Notes under the pieces: model-generated | Told to the model about the DNA's origin: nothing | Seen by the model: the letters and a program-made list of their open reading frames with translations, nothing else | The model's database searches: none | From: an uncultured Verrucomicrobiales bacterium | GTDB taxonomy: Bacteria > Verrucomicrobiota > Verrucomicrobiia > Verrucomicrobiales > Akkermansiaceae | NCBI GenBank assembly: GCA_937901085.1 | Contig: CALCHQ010000033.1 | Location: 62,001-126,000 of the forward strand | Length of the DNA: 64,000 nt | Reading direction: 5' to 3' | In this document: positions 1 to 9,758 of the stretch, in pieces | How positions within the stretch are numbered: position 1 is the stretch's first letter | Layout of the letters: each line of letters opens with the position of its first letter | Made by a program: the position numbers and the translations under genes

Positions 1-1173
<1,173 letters not shown>

Positions 1174-1196
1174 AAGTGTCTATGAATGGGAAAAGG

Positions 1197-1868
1197 TTAC
1201 TTGAGGATACCGCAGAGAACGGCTACCGGGATGGAGATGAAAGCGCCGCAGACCACCAGGCCGAAGAGAACGGCGATGATGTTGTAGAGCGGGCGCACCT
1301 TGCGGGTGGAAAGCCCCAGGGTCTGGAACACAGACTGCAGGCCGTGACGCACATGCATGAACAGGCAGCAGATAGCCACGATATAGAACACGGAGCACCA
1401 CACATTGGAGAAAGCAGCAACGATGTGACCATAGCAATCGGAGGGGTCACCGTTCACCGTGAGCTGCCACAGGTGGAACAGCAGGAAGCAGAAAATCATG
1501 ATACCGGTGAGTACCATGGTACGGGAGGAAAGCGTAGCTTTCAGCGTACCTTCCTTCTGGTACTGCGTGCGGGCATTCACGTTCTCAATCTTCAGCGCCA
1601 GCGTCAGCACCACATGGATGAGGAGAATGGCGGCCAGACCGAGACGGATAGCCCAGAGCAGCCAGGCGGGCATGGTGTGCAGGCCGGTGGCATAGGCATC
1701 AATCCAGGAGGGCACACCGTTGCCGGGATCACCACCGTAGATGGTCATGTTACCGGCCAGATGCCCCACGAGGAACAGGAGGAGACACGCACCTGTCAGA
1801 GCCACAAGAATCTTGCGGCCAATCGAGGACGTGACGAACTTGCATGCTGTCGTGATAATGTCGTTCAT
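1197..1868 (-). CDS. sdhC: Succinate dehydrogenase/fumarate reductase cytochrome b subunit
   Basis: Single-polypeptide, di-heme-type cytochrome b anchor of the type B succinate:quinone oxidoreductase. The 223 residues contain about five hydrophobic helices (first one around residues 18-40, with LVALTGACLLLFLVGHLAGN), and conserved histidines at helix ends (GHLAGN, LIHVV, LFHLWQ, MHVRHG) suit heme ligation. It transfers electrons between quinone and the iron-sulfur subunit. It lies immediately upstream of sdhA in the same direction, so the two are co-transcribed. ATG at 1868; no Shine-Dalgarno sequence is evident. Confidence 0.92.
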   Translation of the reverse strand: MNDIITTACKFVTSSIGRKILVALTGACLLLFLVGHLAGNMTIYGGDPGNGVPSWIDAYATGLHTMPAWLLWAIRLGLAAILLIHVVLTLALKIENVNARTQYQKEGTLKATLSSRTMVLTGIMIFCFLLFHLWQLTVNGDPSDCYGHIVAAFSNVWCSVFYIVAICCLFMHVRHGLQSVFQTLGLSTRKVRPLYNIIAVLFGLVVCGAFISIPVAVLCGILK

Positions 1869-1951
1869 ATGCGCAATAACGTCTTTGCGGCATTACTCTA
1901 CCCTAAATACCCCCAAAAGGCAAGCCCCAAACAGCGCAACTGCGCTAAATT

Positions 1952-2578
1952 CTACGCCTGCAACGCCAGCAGCACGGCAAACGCTGCCAGCAGCAGAGCA
2001 AAGAGGGCATCGATACCCGCCGTGTAACGCAGATAGACGTGCCGCACCGGCTTCCACTGCAACAAAATACTCCACATGACCCAGCCCAGGAGGCAAGCCC
2101 CACTGAGTACCACTACCAGCGAGCCGGTATACCAGTCATGCACCGTCCCATATTCCTCCAGCGGCCCCAACGAGAGGCCGCAGATGAAAAGGGTGCATTT
2201 GGGGTTCAGTATATTGCAGAGGAAGCCCTGTCCGAACAAGGCCGGCAAGGTTTCTCGGGTATCCGTTTCCAGCTTCCCCTGCTCCACCTGGGTCCATCGG
2301 CGCGGGAAAATACGCCAGGCCAGGTACAGCAGCCAGGCCGCCGCTGCATACAGAACCCATGAACTCCAGGGCTGCCGGAGTACCCAGCCACCCACCCACG
2401 CGACCATGGACGCCTGAATCAGAAAGCCTGCCGCAATACCGGCACCCACCGCCGAACCGGCTCGCCCGCCCTGGGCCAGTGCCGTCCGGAACACAAAAAA
2501 CACGTCAGGCCCGGGGCTGAGCTGCGACACCAGCAGCAGACCACCCAGCATCAGCAGGCTTCCCAGCGCTTCCATCAT
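1952..2578 (-). CDS. LysE/RhtB-family amino-acid exporter
   Basis: Predicted inner-membrane exporter of 208 residues in the LysE/RhtB family, which exports amino acids and small metabolites. The family hallmark QLSPGPDVFFVFRTAL is at about residues 19-34, just after the first membrane segment; about six hydrophobic segments follow. The ATG at 2578 overlaps the stop of the upstream YhaM-like gene by 4 bp (ATGA), so it is translationally coupled to it and is the third gene of a secG-yhaM-lysE operon. The substrate cannot be inferred. Confidence 0.87.
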   Translation of the reverse strand: MMEALGSLLMLGGLLLVSQLSPGPDVFFVFRTALAQGGRAGSAVGAGIAAGFLIQASMVAWVGGWVLRQPWSSWVLYAAAAWLLYLAWRIFPRRWTQVEQGKLETDTRETLPALFGQGFLCNILNPKCTLFICGLSLGPLEEYGTVHDWYTGSLVVVLSGACLLGWVMWSILLQWKPVRHVYLRYTAGIDALFALLLAAFAVLLALQA

Positions 2579-3603
2579 ACCTGAAAGGACGGCAAAGGCA
2601 GCACCACATTCGTCTGCATGGGGGACTTACGCTGCAGCACCCGCTCGGAAAGAGGAGTAGCAGATTCATAGGCCGCCCGGAACATCTCCATCTTGGCATC
2701 CACGTTGTCGGCATGGTGCAAGATAAGCGCCTCCGGCACCTTGGGCAACACAGGTGAGCCGTATTCCAGCAGGCCGTGGTGCGAGGCCACCAGATGCAGG
2801 AGATGCTGGCGCACTTGTTCCGAAGCCGGCAGCAGCGACTTCCACTCGCTGCGGCGCTCCGGAGTCATCATATCGCGCCAGAGCTTATTGATGATTTCTA
2901 TCCCCATGGGGATGTGTCCCAGCAGCTCCGCCGATTCGGTATAGGGCATTTCGAGGCTGTGTTCCTCGTAGTCATTTTCCACAATCTTGCCGCAGTCGTG
3001 CAGCAAGGCGCCAGCCAACACAAGGTCGCGGTTCAGGCGGTCGGGGTAGACGCTGCACAGCGCGGCTGCCACCCGCATGACACTTGCCACATGTTCCACC
3101 AGTCCACCGCGGCGGGCATGATGAAAATTCCGGGCTGCTGCCGCCCGGCGGAAACGCGTTTCAAACTGCCCCAGGAAGAGCCGGCACAGCCCGGCCAGAC
3201 GCGGGTCCTTCATTTCCTCTACAAAGGAGCATATGCACTCCCAATCCTCCTGCTGGCGCGCCACCAGTTCCGGGCTGCCGGTCAGCACCTGCTGTTCTTC
3301 CTCCGGAGTAAGCGGCCGGAGGTAGGCATCGTTCAATTCCATGCCGTACTGGCTGGCCTGCCATTGCCCGGTCACCGCAATACCGGCGGGCACTTCCAGC
3401 ATGTCAAAGTCGGTATACCAGGGAGCGTTTTCCCAGATTTTAAACAAAACCGTGCCGGCAGCATCTGCCAGCACGATTTCAAGATAAGGTTTGCCGGTCT
3501 TCGTGGTGCGGGTGGACTTCTGCGTCACCTGCGCCAGCAAGGTACCGCGTACCGCGGCTGTTGCAGCCTCGGCGTTCAACTCTGTTGTGCTACCGAACTG
3601 CAT
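2575..3603 (-). CDS. YhaM-like 3'-5' exoribonuclease (OB-fold plus HD domain)
   Basis: Predicted cytoplasmic 3'-5' exonuclease of the YhaM family, 342 residues. An OB-fold nucleic-acid-binding domain occupies roughly residues 20-105 (TRTTKTGKPYLEIVLAD), followed by a metal-dependent HD domain with HDCGKI (about residue 203) and the family signature SHHGLLEYGSPVLPK with ADNVDAKM towards the C-terminus. YhaM-type enzymes trim RNA and single-stranded DNA. It sits between secG (22 bp upstream) and a LysE exporter (4-bp overlap). General HD phosphohydrolase activity is the alternative, but the OB+HD order and the EYGSPV motif favour YhaM. Confidence 0.86.
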   Translation of the reverse strand: MQFGSTTELNAEAATAAVRGTLLAQVTQKSTRTTKTGKPYLEIVLADAAGTVLFKIWENAPWYTDFDMLEVPAGIAVTGQWQASQYGMELNDAYLRPLTPEEEQQVLTGSPELVARQQEDWECICSFVEEMKDPRLAGLCRLFLGQFETRFRRAAAARNFHHARRGGLVEHVASVMRVAAALCSVYPDRLNRDLVLAGALLHDCGKIVENDYEEHSLEMPYTESAELLGHIPMGIEIINKLWRDMMTPERRSEWKSLLPASEQVRQHLLHLVASHHGLLEYGSPVLPKVPEALILHHADNVDAKMEMFRAAYESATPLSERVLQRKSPMQTNVVLPLPSFQV

Positions 3604-3625
3604 CTTTTTTTTCGGCGGTCAGCGG

Positions 3626-4069
3626 TTAAGCAGCAGGCTGCTCGGCAGGTGCCGGGGCAGCATCCACAGCGGGGGTAGGCAGAGCCACGGGGCCCTCACC
3701 CTCGGCCGCCGGAGCAGGAGACAAGTTCTCCAGATTCTCCACAGGGGCGGCAGGCTGGGAGGTTTCCACGGGAGCTGTTACGGGAGCTTCCACCTGCTTT
3801 ACATTCAAATCAGACTTACTGTTCTGGAAGCGGGCATTCATCAGCACAGCCAGCACAAAGCAAAGCCCCATGAACAGCGTACCGAACAGCACCGTACCCT
3901 TCTTGAGAACGTCCGTGGTCTGGGCACCAAAGGCCTGGTCGGTCATCTGTGCGCCGAAAGCAGCACCAAGACCTTCCTGTTTCGGGCGCTGCATGAGTAC
4001 GACCAGCAGCAGCAGGGCGCAAACGATGAGCAGCAGGGCAAAAACAATGTAAATAGCAGCGTTAAGCAT
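3626..4069 (-). CDS. secG: Preprotein translocase subunit SecG
   Basis: Small inner-membrane subunit that assists protein translocation through SecYEG. The 147 residues have two membrane helices (about 5-25 and 60-80) flanking the conserved cytosolic loop QRPKQEGLGAAFG. The C-terminal 55 or so residues are an Ala/Pro/Glu-rich low-complexity tail longer than in E. coli SecG. The start ATG (4069) is preceded by a near-consensus promoter whose -10 box ends 7 bp before it, so the mRNA is predicted to be leaderless; this promoter probably drives secG, yhaM-like and lysE-like genes. Confidence 0.93.
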   Translation of the reverse strand: MLNAAIYIVFALLLIVCALLLLVVLMQRPKQEGLGAAFGAQMTDQAFGAQTTDVLKKGTVLFGTLFMGLCFVLAVLMNARFQNSKSDLNVKQVEAPVTAPVETSQPAAPVENLENLSPAPAAEGEGPVALPTPAVDAAPAPAEQPAA

Positions 4070-4076
4070 GGCGGGG

Positions 4077-4105
4077 ATTATATCTTAGTTAGAAGTCTTT
4101 GTAAA
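4077..4105 (-). promoter_or_regulatory. secG promoter, leaderless type
   Basis: On the minus strand: -35 TTTACA (4105-4100), 17-bp spacer, -10 TATAAT (4082-4077). The -10 box ends 7 bp from the secG ATG, so the predicted transcription start is on or next to the A of the ATG. Confidence 0.82.
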
Positions 4106-4110
4106 GGAAA

Positions 4111-4449
4111 TCAGGCAACAATCTCATTCAGTTCATTGCAGATGACACGCTTGGGAGTAATGGGCTTGTCATCCCACGCAAAGCTCATGATAATAATGCG
4201 TTCCCCCTTTCCGATGAGGTGGGCGGCAGCACCATTCACAATAATCTGGCCGGTTCCGGGAGGCCCGACGAGTACATAGGTTTCAAAGCGATTGCCGCTG
4301 GTGACAGAGGCCACCAGCACTTTCTCGCCGGGCCAGAGGCCGGCGGCTTCCACTAAATCTTGCGGAATCTCAATGCTGCCCTCGTACTCCACGTCACCAC
4401 GGGTGACCATGGCACGGTGAATCTTGGATTTAAGCTGACAAACTAGCAT
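4111..4449 (-). CDS. panD: Aspartate 1-decarboxylase precursor
   Basis: Makes beta-alanine from L-aspartate for pantothenate and coenzyme A synthesis. The 112-residue protein aligns end to end with the PanD family: KIHRAMVT near the start (Lys and His of the active site), and the self-cleavage site Gly-Ser in YEGS at about residues 22-25, which would yield the pyruvoyl group on the new N-terminal Ser; NGAAAHL is the conserved core loop. Monocistronic by context: secG downstream has its own promoter and nth upstream is separated by 80 bp. A possible leadered promoter (TTGACC, 17 bp, TTTGAT) lies upstream in that gap. Confidence 0.94.
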   Translation of the reverse strand: MLVCQLKSKIHRAMVTRGDVEYEGSIEIPQDLVEAAGLWPGEKVLVASVTSGNRFETYVLVGPPGTGQIIVNGAAAHLIGKGERIIIMSFAWDDKPITPKRVICNELNEIVA

Positions 4450-4529
4450 GACTGTGAATGCGGATGACCGCCAATCAAACTACTTTTTCCCAAAAAGGTC
4501 AAGCACAATCAGGGAAAAGCAGGTATTTT

Positions 4530-5147
4530 TTATGTCAGAAGGCGCGCACAGACGGCACAGGGAGGCCGGCATCCCCTCGCAGGACAATACTGGCGCCCCC
4601 ACAGTACCATCTGCAAATGCAACTTCCCCCAATGCTCGCGGGCAAAGCATTTCTTCAGGTCTTCCTCCACCGCTTCAACGGTTCTGCCGCGCGAAAGTCC
4701 CCAGCGCCGGGCAAGGCGGAAGATATGCGTATCCACAGGAAATGCCGGGTAGCCGAAGGCCTGGTTCATGACTACGCTGGCTGTCTTGTGTCCCACTCCG
4801 GGCAAGGCCTCCAATTCCTCAAAACTACCGGGTACCGCGCCGTTATATTTCTCCATGAGAATACGAGCCGTCTCCACCAGACGGCGGGCCTTCATTTCTG
4901 TCAGCCCACAGGTGGCAATCAGCGGCTGCACCTGCTGCCATTCCAATGACGCCATGGCAGCAGCATCAGGCGCGAGTTCAAATAGTGCAGGCGTCACCGT
5001 GTTGACGCGGGCATCGGTGCAGCGGGCCGACAACATCACCGCCACCAGCAGGGTAAACGCATCATGATGGTGCAGCGGCACTTCCGGTTCGGGAATGCCG
5101 CGCTCCAGCTCTTCCTGCACGATACAGGCCCTGACGGCTCGTCTCAC
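4530..5147 (-). CDS. nth: Endonuclease III-like DNA glycosylase/AP lyase
   Basis: Base-excision repair glycosylase that removes oxidised pyrimidines and nicks abasic sites. The helix-hairpin-helix LPGVGHKTASVV (about residues 117-128) carries the catalytic Lys and FPVDTHIFR the catalytic Asp. The C-terminus has four cysteines for an iron-sulfur cluster, but spaced C-x4-C-x3-C-x2-C instead of the canonical C-x6-C-x2-C-x5-C, and the protein ends five residues after the last Cys (205 residues). Whether the cluster still forms is unclear. It follows the small lipoprotein gene by 10 bp and is likely co-transcribed with it. Confidence 0.9.
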   Translation of the reverse strand: MRRAVRACIVQEELERGIPEPEVPLHHHDAFTLLVAVMLSARCTDARVNTVTPALFELAPDAAAMASLEWQQVQPLIATCGLTEMKARRLVETARILMEKYNGAVPGSFEELEALPGVGHKTASVVMNQAFGYPAFPVDTHIFRLARRWGLSRGRTVEAVEEDLKKCFAREHWGKLHLQMVLWGRQYCPARGCRPPCAVCARLLT

Positions 5148-5157
5148 AGCAGCTTCA

Positions 5158-5361
5158 TCAACGGCGGTTCATATCACCCAGGGGGCCCAGCACGGCTTCC
5201 CCTTCCTTGCGGGTGGTATTGTTCCACGGCTTCACCGCCTCAGAACTCCCCTTAGGAGCAACTACCTGGCGCTTGCTCGGCGGAACGGCCGGCATAGGGC
5301 TTTGACAAGCACTCAACATCACCGCCACCAGCGGTGCCAGCATCAGCATCTTCGTTTTCAT
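5158..5361 (-). CDS. Small putative lipoprotein
   Basis: Unrecognised 67-residue protein. ATG at 5361 gives MKTKMLMLAPLVAVMLSACQS: a short basic start, hydrophobic stretch and lipobox LSAC with Cys at about residue 18, so a lipid-anchored periplasmic or outer-membrane protein is predicted. The mature part is short, Pro- and Lys-rich. A longer in-frame start at 5448 would place a terminator hairpin inside the gene and destroy the signal peptide, so it was not used. Upstream an extended -10 (TGTTAGAAT) ends 10 bp before the ATG. Confidence 0.6.
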   Translation of the reverse strand: MKTKMLMLAPLVAVMLSACQSPMPAVPPSKRQVVAPKGSSEAVKPWNNTTRKEGEAVLGPLGDMNRR

Positions 5362-5383
5362 TATTCTGATTATTCTAACATGG

Positions 5384-5415
5384 AAAAAGCCGCCTGCCCT
5401 TACCGGGCAGGCGGC
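5384..5415 (-). terminator. Rho-independent terminator after coiled-coil gene
   Basis: Perfect 11-bp stem (5389-5399 with 5405-5415, GC-rich, 5-nt loop) followed on the minus strand by five T (5388-5384). It closes the transcript of the coiled-coil pair upstream. Confidence 0.85.
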
Positions 5416-5447
5416 GAAAGCTTCATTCAAGCCTGCGCGGCAACGCA

Positions 5448-6332
5448 TCAGTTGCCCAGGGGCTTCACGCGGAAGACGCGGTCTCCCAGTTCAGGACGCA
5501 CGCCGGGCTGCAGGTCCTTGAGTTCGTACTCAGCCACGACCATGCCACCCGAAACAGTGACGATGCGGAGCGGAGCCACCACAACATCACCACGCTTCAC
5601 CAGCATGGGGGTAGAGTCACCGGGCACAAGACCACTATCGCTACCAGCATTGAACACCACGAACTTCCAGCGGGAATCCACAGCCAGCAGCGGGTATTCG
5701 TCATCGTTCTTGGAATAGTCGGTGAAGAACTTGTCGTTAATGGCGGTCAGGCGGTTGAGTTCCACCTTCTCCTTTGCCAGCTTTTCCGTGGCAGCGGTGC
5801 GGGCAGCCTGCCAGTCGGCCAGGCGCTCGTTGATTTCGGTGGTGCGCTTCTCTTCGCGTTCCACCACACTCTTGATGCTGTCCATCACAGAAGAGAAATC
5901 AGCGCTGGCATCTACGTCAATAGCATTGGCAGACTTGATGTGGGAAAGGGCTTCATTGAAGGAAAGGCGCAGCTGTTCCACACTTTCGGCCATGGCATCC
6001 ACCTTGGCGCGCACGCCTTCCAGATTGGCCTTATGGTCATCAAGTTTGGCCTGAGCATCGTCACGCTTGGTCAGGCTGTCGCGCATTTCCACGCGGGCAG
6101 CTTCTGCCGCTTTCACAGCAGCAGCACGTTCAGAAGAAACCGTACCGCGTTCGCCGTCCAGCTCCTGATTCAGCTTACGCAGACCTGTGGCGCTGCTGGC
6201 TTCCACCTGCTGGCCACCACCGTGGGTAGCAATCAGCACATCCATCACGTTCTGCTGGCTGGCAGAATACTTGACACCGGCACCGGCCAGAAGAAGCACC
6301 AGAAGAGAAGCAAGAAGTTGAGAGATTTTCAT
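5448..6332 (-). CDS. Exported coiled-coil protein (first of a paralogous pair)
   Basis: Unrecognised 294-residue protein. It has an N-terminal signal or anchor (KISQLLASLLVLLLAGAGV), a long Ala/Glu/Lys-rich coiled-coil stretch (about residues 50-205), then a compact C-terminal domain of about 80 residues (WKFVVFNAGSDSGLVPG ... GDRVFRV). The neighbour at 6356-7186 has the same architecture and a similar C-terminal pattern (WDYVILDGGIDKGIVIGS), so they look like diverged tandem duplicates. The gap is 23 bp, indicating one operon. Envelope location is inferred; function is unknown. Confidence 0.75.
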   Translation of the reverse strand: MKISQLLASLLVLLLAGAGVKYSASQQNVMDVLIATHGGGQQVEASSATGLRKLNQELDGERGTVSSERAAAVKAAEAARVEMRDSLTKRDDAQAKLDDHKANLEGVRAKVDAMAESVEQLRLSFNEALSHIKSANAIDVDASADFSSVMDSIKSVVEREEKRTTEINERLADWQAARTAATEKLAKEKVELNRLTAINDKFFTDYSKNDDEYPLLAVDSRWKFVVFNAGSDSGLVPGDSTPMLVKRGDVVVAPLRIVTVSGGMVVAEYELKDLQPGVRPELGDRVFRVKPLGN

Positions 6333-6355
6333 ATCGGAAAGTAATAGTAGAGTTC

Positions 6356-7186
6356 TTAGTTATTGCGAACGGAAACAACGGTATCGCCAGGCTGCACCTT
6401 GTCACCCGGACGCATGGTGCTGTACACAACATCGCAGCTAGCCTTGTTGCTTTCCACCAGAGTCACGGCCAGTTCGCACACTTTCTGATTACCGCGCATC
6501 ACAGCGAGGCGGGAACCAATGACGATACCCTTATCAATACCACCATCCAGAATCACATAGTCCCAGGTGGGATCCACGGAAGTGACGGCGCACTTCAGAT
6601 CCACAGGGGAGAGGCGGGCCATACGGTCGGCAGCCAACTTCTTGGCAGCGTCAATCATAGCCAGGGTGCGTTCGCTCTCTGCGCCCAGGTCCTGGGTCAT
6701 CTTTTCCTCGGCAGCAGCCTGTGCTTCCAGAGCGTTGTTGGATTCAATCAGCTCAGCAATACGCTGCCCCACGAGCTTCAGACCTTCTTCCTCGTCTGCC
6801 TCTTCCACACCAGCGGCGGCGGTAGCATCCTTCTGGAAAGCCTTGAACTGTTCCTGGTAGCGCTTGAAGTCTGCCTTGGCAGATTCCAGGTCGGCATTAG
6901 CCTTGGTGATTTCCTGGTCAAAAGGAGCATCCTCGGCCTCAATAGCAGAACGTTCCTCGTTGTATTTATCGCTCAGCTGCTTGAAGTAAGCACCGCGCAG
7001 CTCTGCATAGCGCTTGACAGCCTTATCCTTCTCAATATCCACAGCCTTTTTCTTGGCCATGTCAAACTGAGCCTGGAACGCAGCTACCTCGCCCTCAGGG
7101 CCAGTTAACGCTTCATTATTTTTGTAAAAAAGAAAACATGCCCCCAGGAAGAGCACGACGGCGGCGATGATGATGTATTTCCACAT
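6356..7186 (-). CDS. Membrane-anchored coiled-coil protein (second of a paralogous pair)
   Basis: Unrecognised 276-residue protein with one N-terminal membrane helix (IIIAAVVLFLGACFLFY, residues 4-20), a predicted coiled coil (about 45-190, rich in Ala, Glu, Lys) and a C-terminal domain with W-D/K-(F/Y)-V-(V/I) followed by G-x-D-x-G-(L/I)-V as in the downstream neighbour. It is the first gene of the two-gene unit ending at the terminator 5384-5415. A structural envelope role resembling a spacer or scaffold is a guess from shape only. Confidence 0.74.
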   Translation of the reverse strand: MWKYIIIAAVVLFLGACFLFYKNNEALTGPEGEVAAFQAQFDMAKKKAVDIEKDKAVKRYAELRGAYFKQLSDKYNEERSAIEAEDAPFDQEITKANADLESAKADFKRYQEQFKAFQKDATAAAGVEEADEEEGLKLVGQRIAELIESNNALEAQAAAEEKMTQDLGAESERTLAMIDAAKKLAADRMARLSPVDLKCAVTSVDPTWDYVILDGGIDKGIVIGSRLAVMRGNQKVCELAVTLVESNKASCDVVYSTMRPGDKVQPGDTVVSVRNN

Positions 7187-7302
7187 GGTGTAAGTTAAAA
7201 AATTTGCAGCTGTTCGCTAATATATCTATACCAGAACGCAACCAAATGCAATCAAAAAAACCTTAGAGCGGCATTTTTTTTTAAGTTTCGGAGCAAGTAG
7301 CG

Positions 7303-7337
7303 AAAAAAGCTGCCGTCTGCAAGTGCAGGCGGCAGCT
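7303..7337 (-). terminator. pnp terminator
   Basis: 13-bp stem (7308-7320 with 7325-7337, one G-U pair, 4-nt loop) followed on the minus strand by a T-run (7307-7303), 25 bp after the pnp stop. Confidence 0.85.
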
Positions 7338-7361
7338 GAAAAAGCGGAGTTATGGCAGGAA

Positions 7362-9506
7362 TCAGGCCTCTTCTGCGGCAGCTTCCTTGGCCTTGAGGTC
7401 GCGGGCAGCAGCGCGCATAGACATCTTGACGCGGCCCTTGTCATCAATACCAATGCACTTGGCGGTCACAATGTCGCCCACCTTCACCACATCCTCAGTC
7501 TTCTGGGTGCGGCCTTCAGCCAGCTCAGAGATGTGGATGAGGCCGTCCTTACCGGGCAGCACTTCCATGAAGGCACCGAATTCCTTGGTGGAAACAATCT
7601 TACCTTCGTAGGTCTCGCCCACTTCAATTTCCTTGAACATGCGGTCGATGAGGTACAGAGCGCGCTCCACACCTTCCTGACGGCTGCCGTAGATACGCAC
7701 CGTGCCGTCTTCCTCGATGTTGATGTCCGTGCCGGTCTCGGCCTGCAGAGCCTTGATGTTCTTACCGCCAGGCCCGATGAGTTCGCCGATGCGATCCTGC
7801 GGAATGCGGGTGGATTCGATGCGCGGGGCATTCGGGCTCATGGCCTGCGGGCCGGGGATGCAGGCATTCATGGTATCCAGCACATCCAGACGGCCCTTGC
7901 GTGCCAGGTGGATGGCGTCTTCCAGAATGTACAGAGGGATGCCGGGCAGCTTGAGGTCGAGCTGATAACCGGTCACACCCACGGAGGAACCGCAGAGCTT
8001 GAAGTCCATATCGCCATAGAAGTCTTCGGAACCGATGATATCGAGCAGCGTCTTGTAGCGCTTCGGCTCGCGGTCACCATCGTTCTCGAACTCCGTCACC
8101 AGACCCACAGAAATGCCGGAAACCGGGCGCTTCAGCGGCACACCGGCGGCCAGCAGGGACATGGTACCGGCGCACACGGAAGCCATGGAGGTGGAGCCGT
8201 TGGATTCCATAATCTCAGAGGAGACGCGGATGGCGTAGGGGAAGTCGTTCTCATCCGGAATCACCGGGGCGATGGAACGCTCAGCCAGGGCACCGTGGCC
8301 AATTTCGCGGCGGTTCTGACCACCGAAACGACCTGTTTCACCCACGGAGAACGGGGGGAAGTTGTAGTGCAGGATGAAGCGCTTCTCATCCACAGAACCA
8401 GTGTAGTTATCCAGGTACTGCTTCTCTTCCATGGGAGCCAGGGTGGCCAGGCACACGGACTTAGTCTCACCGCGGGCGAAGAGAGCGGAGCCGTGTACCA
8501 CGGGGGGCAGCACGTTCACCTCGGCCTCCAGCGGGCGCAGCTGCTTGATGGCGCGGCCGTCAGCACGCTTGTCCTGCTCCATGATGGAGATACGGAAAGC
8601 CTTCTTCTGGATGTATTCGAACACCTGTTCCACATCGAAGTCAGTAGCTTCGGGGTAAGCGGCCTTGATGGCAACCTCCACCTCGGCGCGCAGCGCGCCC
8701 ACCTGCTTCTGACGCTGGATCTTGTTGGGGGCGTAAATAGCCTCCTCGATGCGGTCTCCGGCCACCTGATAGCCGATTTCCAGCAGCTCGGGCTTGGCCA
8801 GCGTCAGCTCGTACTCACGCTTGGGCTTGCCGCAGATACCGCGCAGTTCTTCCTGTGCGGCGCAGATCTTGGCCACATTTTCCTGAGCAAAGTGCAGAGC
8901 AGCAATGAAGTCTTCCTCCGGCAGTTCGTTGGCAGAACCTTCAATCATGATGACCTGGTCCTTGGAACCGGCATACACGAGGTCGAGGTCAGATTCGAGG
9001 CGCTGGGAATTGGTGGGGTTAATCACGAATTCACCATCGATACGGCCCACGCGCACAGCGCCGACAGGCTCGGCAAAGGGAAGGTCAGAAATCACACAGG
9101 CGGCAGATGCACCGTTGATGCTCAGAATATCCGGCTCATTCTCACCATCGGCAGCCATGAGCAGGGAAATGACCTGGGTATCGTAGAAATAGCCCTTGGG
9201 GAACATGGGACGCAGCGGGCGGTCCGTCATGCGGCAGGTCAGGATTTCCTTTTCGGTGGGGCGGCCTTCGCGCTTGAAATAACCACCGGGGAACATACCC
9301 GCAGCGGCGGCCTTTTCCTTGTATTCCACCGAGAGGGGGAAGAAAGTCTGGCCTTCCTTAATCTTGGTTGCGCTCACAACGGTGACCAGCACCACGGTAT
9401 CACCACAACGGACGGTAACGGCGCCATCGGCCAGAAGGGCAAGCTTGCCCGTTTCAATGGTGATGGGGTTTGTGCCAACGGCACAAGTAACGGAATGTAT
9501 ACTCAT
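7362..9506 (-). CDS. pnp: Polyribonucleotide nucleotidyltransferase (PNPase)
   Basis: Phosphorolytic 3'-5' exoribonuclease of the RNA degradosome, 714 residues. Two RNase PH-like cores (GDTVVLVTVV near the start; NYTGSVDEKRFILHYNFPPFSVGE and HGALAERSI in the second) are followed by a KH domain (IGPGGKNIKALQAETG) and an S1 domain (YEGKIVSTKEFGAFME). The chosen ATG at 9506 gives MSIHSVTCAVG, the family's usual beginning; the in-frame start at 9548 adds 14 basic residues without family support. It is followed by its own terminator and appears monocistronic. A weak purine tract (AGAAAG) precedes the ATG. Confidence 0.96.
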   Translation of the reverse strand: MSIHSVTCAVGTNPITIETGKLALLADGAVTVRCGDTVVLVTVVSATKIKEGQTFFPLSVEYKEKAAAAGMFPGGYFKREGRPTEKEILTCRMTDRPLRPMFPKGYFYDTQVISLLMAADGENEPDILSINGASAACVISDLPFAEPVGAVRVGRIDGEFVINPTNSQRLESDLDLVYAGSKDQVIMIEGSANELPEEDFIAALHFAQENVAKICAAQEELRGICGKPKREYELTLAKPELLEIGYQVAGDRIEEAIYAPNKIQRQKQVGALRAEVEVAIKAAYPEATDFDVEQVFEYIQKKAFRISIMEQDKRADGRAIKQLRPLEAEVNVLPPVVHGSALFARGETKSVCLATLAPMEEKQYLDNYTGSVDEKRFILHYNFPPFSVGETGRFGGQNRREIGHGALAERSIAPVIPDENDFPYAIRVSSEIMESNGSTSMASVCAGTMSLLAAGVPLKRPVSGISVGLVTEFENDGDREPKRYKTLLDIIGSEDFYGDMDFKLCGSSVGVTGYQLDLKLPGIPLYILEDAIHLARKGRLDVLDTMNACIPGPQAMSPNAPRIESTRIPQDRIGELIGPGGKNIKALQAETGTDINIEEDGTVRIYGSRQEGVERALYLIDRMFKEIEVGETYEGKIVSTKEFGAFMEVLPGKDGLIHISELAEGRTQKTEDVVKVGDIVTAKCIGIDDKGRVKMSMRAAARDLKAKEAAAEEA

Positions 9507-9719
9507 TTTTATTTTCTTTCTCTTCTGAATGCCGGTTCCAATCTGCACCTCCGGAGACCGGTACCGGCCGCTGTCTCCCTTGGTTCAGCAGAGCAGGATT
9601 ACGTACTTCCCGCCCCACAACGCCCGCCGCCATTGGCAATCAACGACAACGAGCCGCCGCGATTTTACACTCCTGCTCTCTGCAAGGCAAGCAAATAATT
9701 CATTCCGAAGTGTTTTAGC

Positions 9720-9748
9720 TTCCCAGCTGACAGCTTTTTGTGTACAAT
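9720..9748 (+). promoter_or_regulatory. radC promoter, near-leaderless
   Basis: TTCCCA (9720-9725), 17 bp, TACAAT (9743-9748). The -10 box overlaps or abuts the upstream ATG (9750), so it selects the ATG at 9759 as the usable start, 10 bp downstream of the box. Confidence 0.6.
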
Positions 9749-9758
9749 AATGCATCTT

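Noticed and set aside
7323..9698. 791-codon open frame on the plus strand opposite pnp
   Set aside because: It is an antisense shadow of pnp, with His-rich, low-information sequence and no family signature; GC-rich codons leave reverse frames open.
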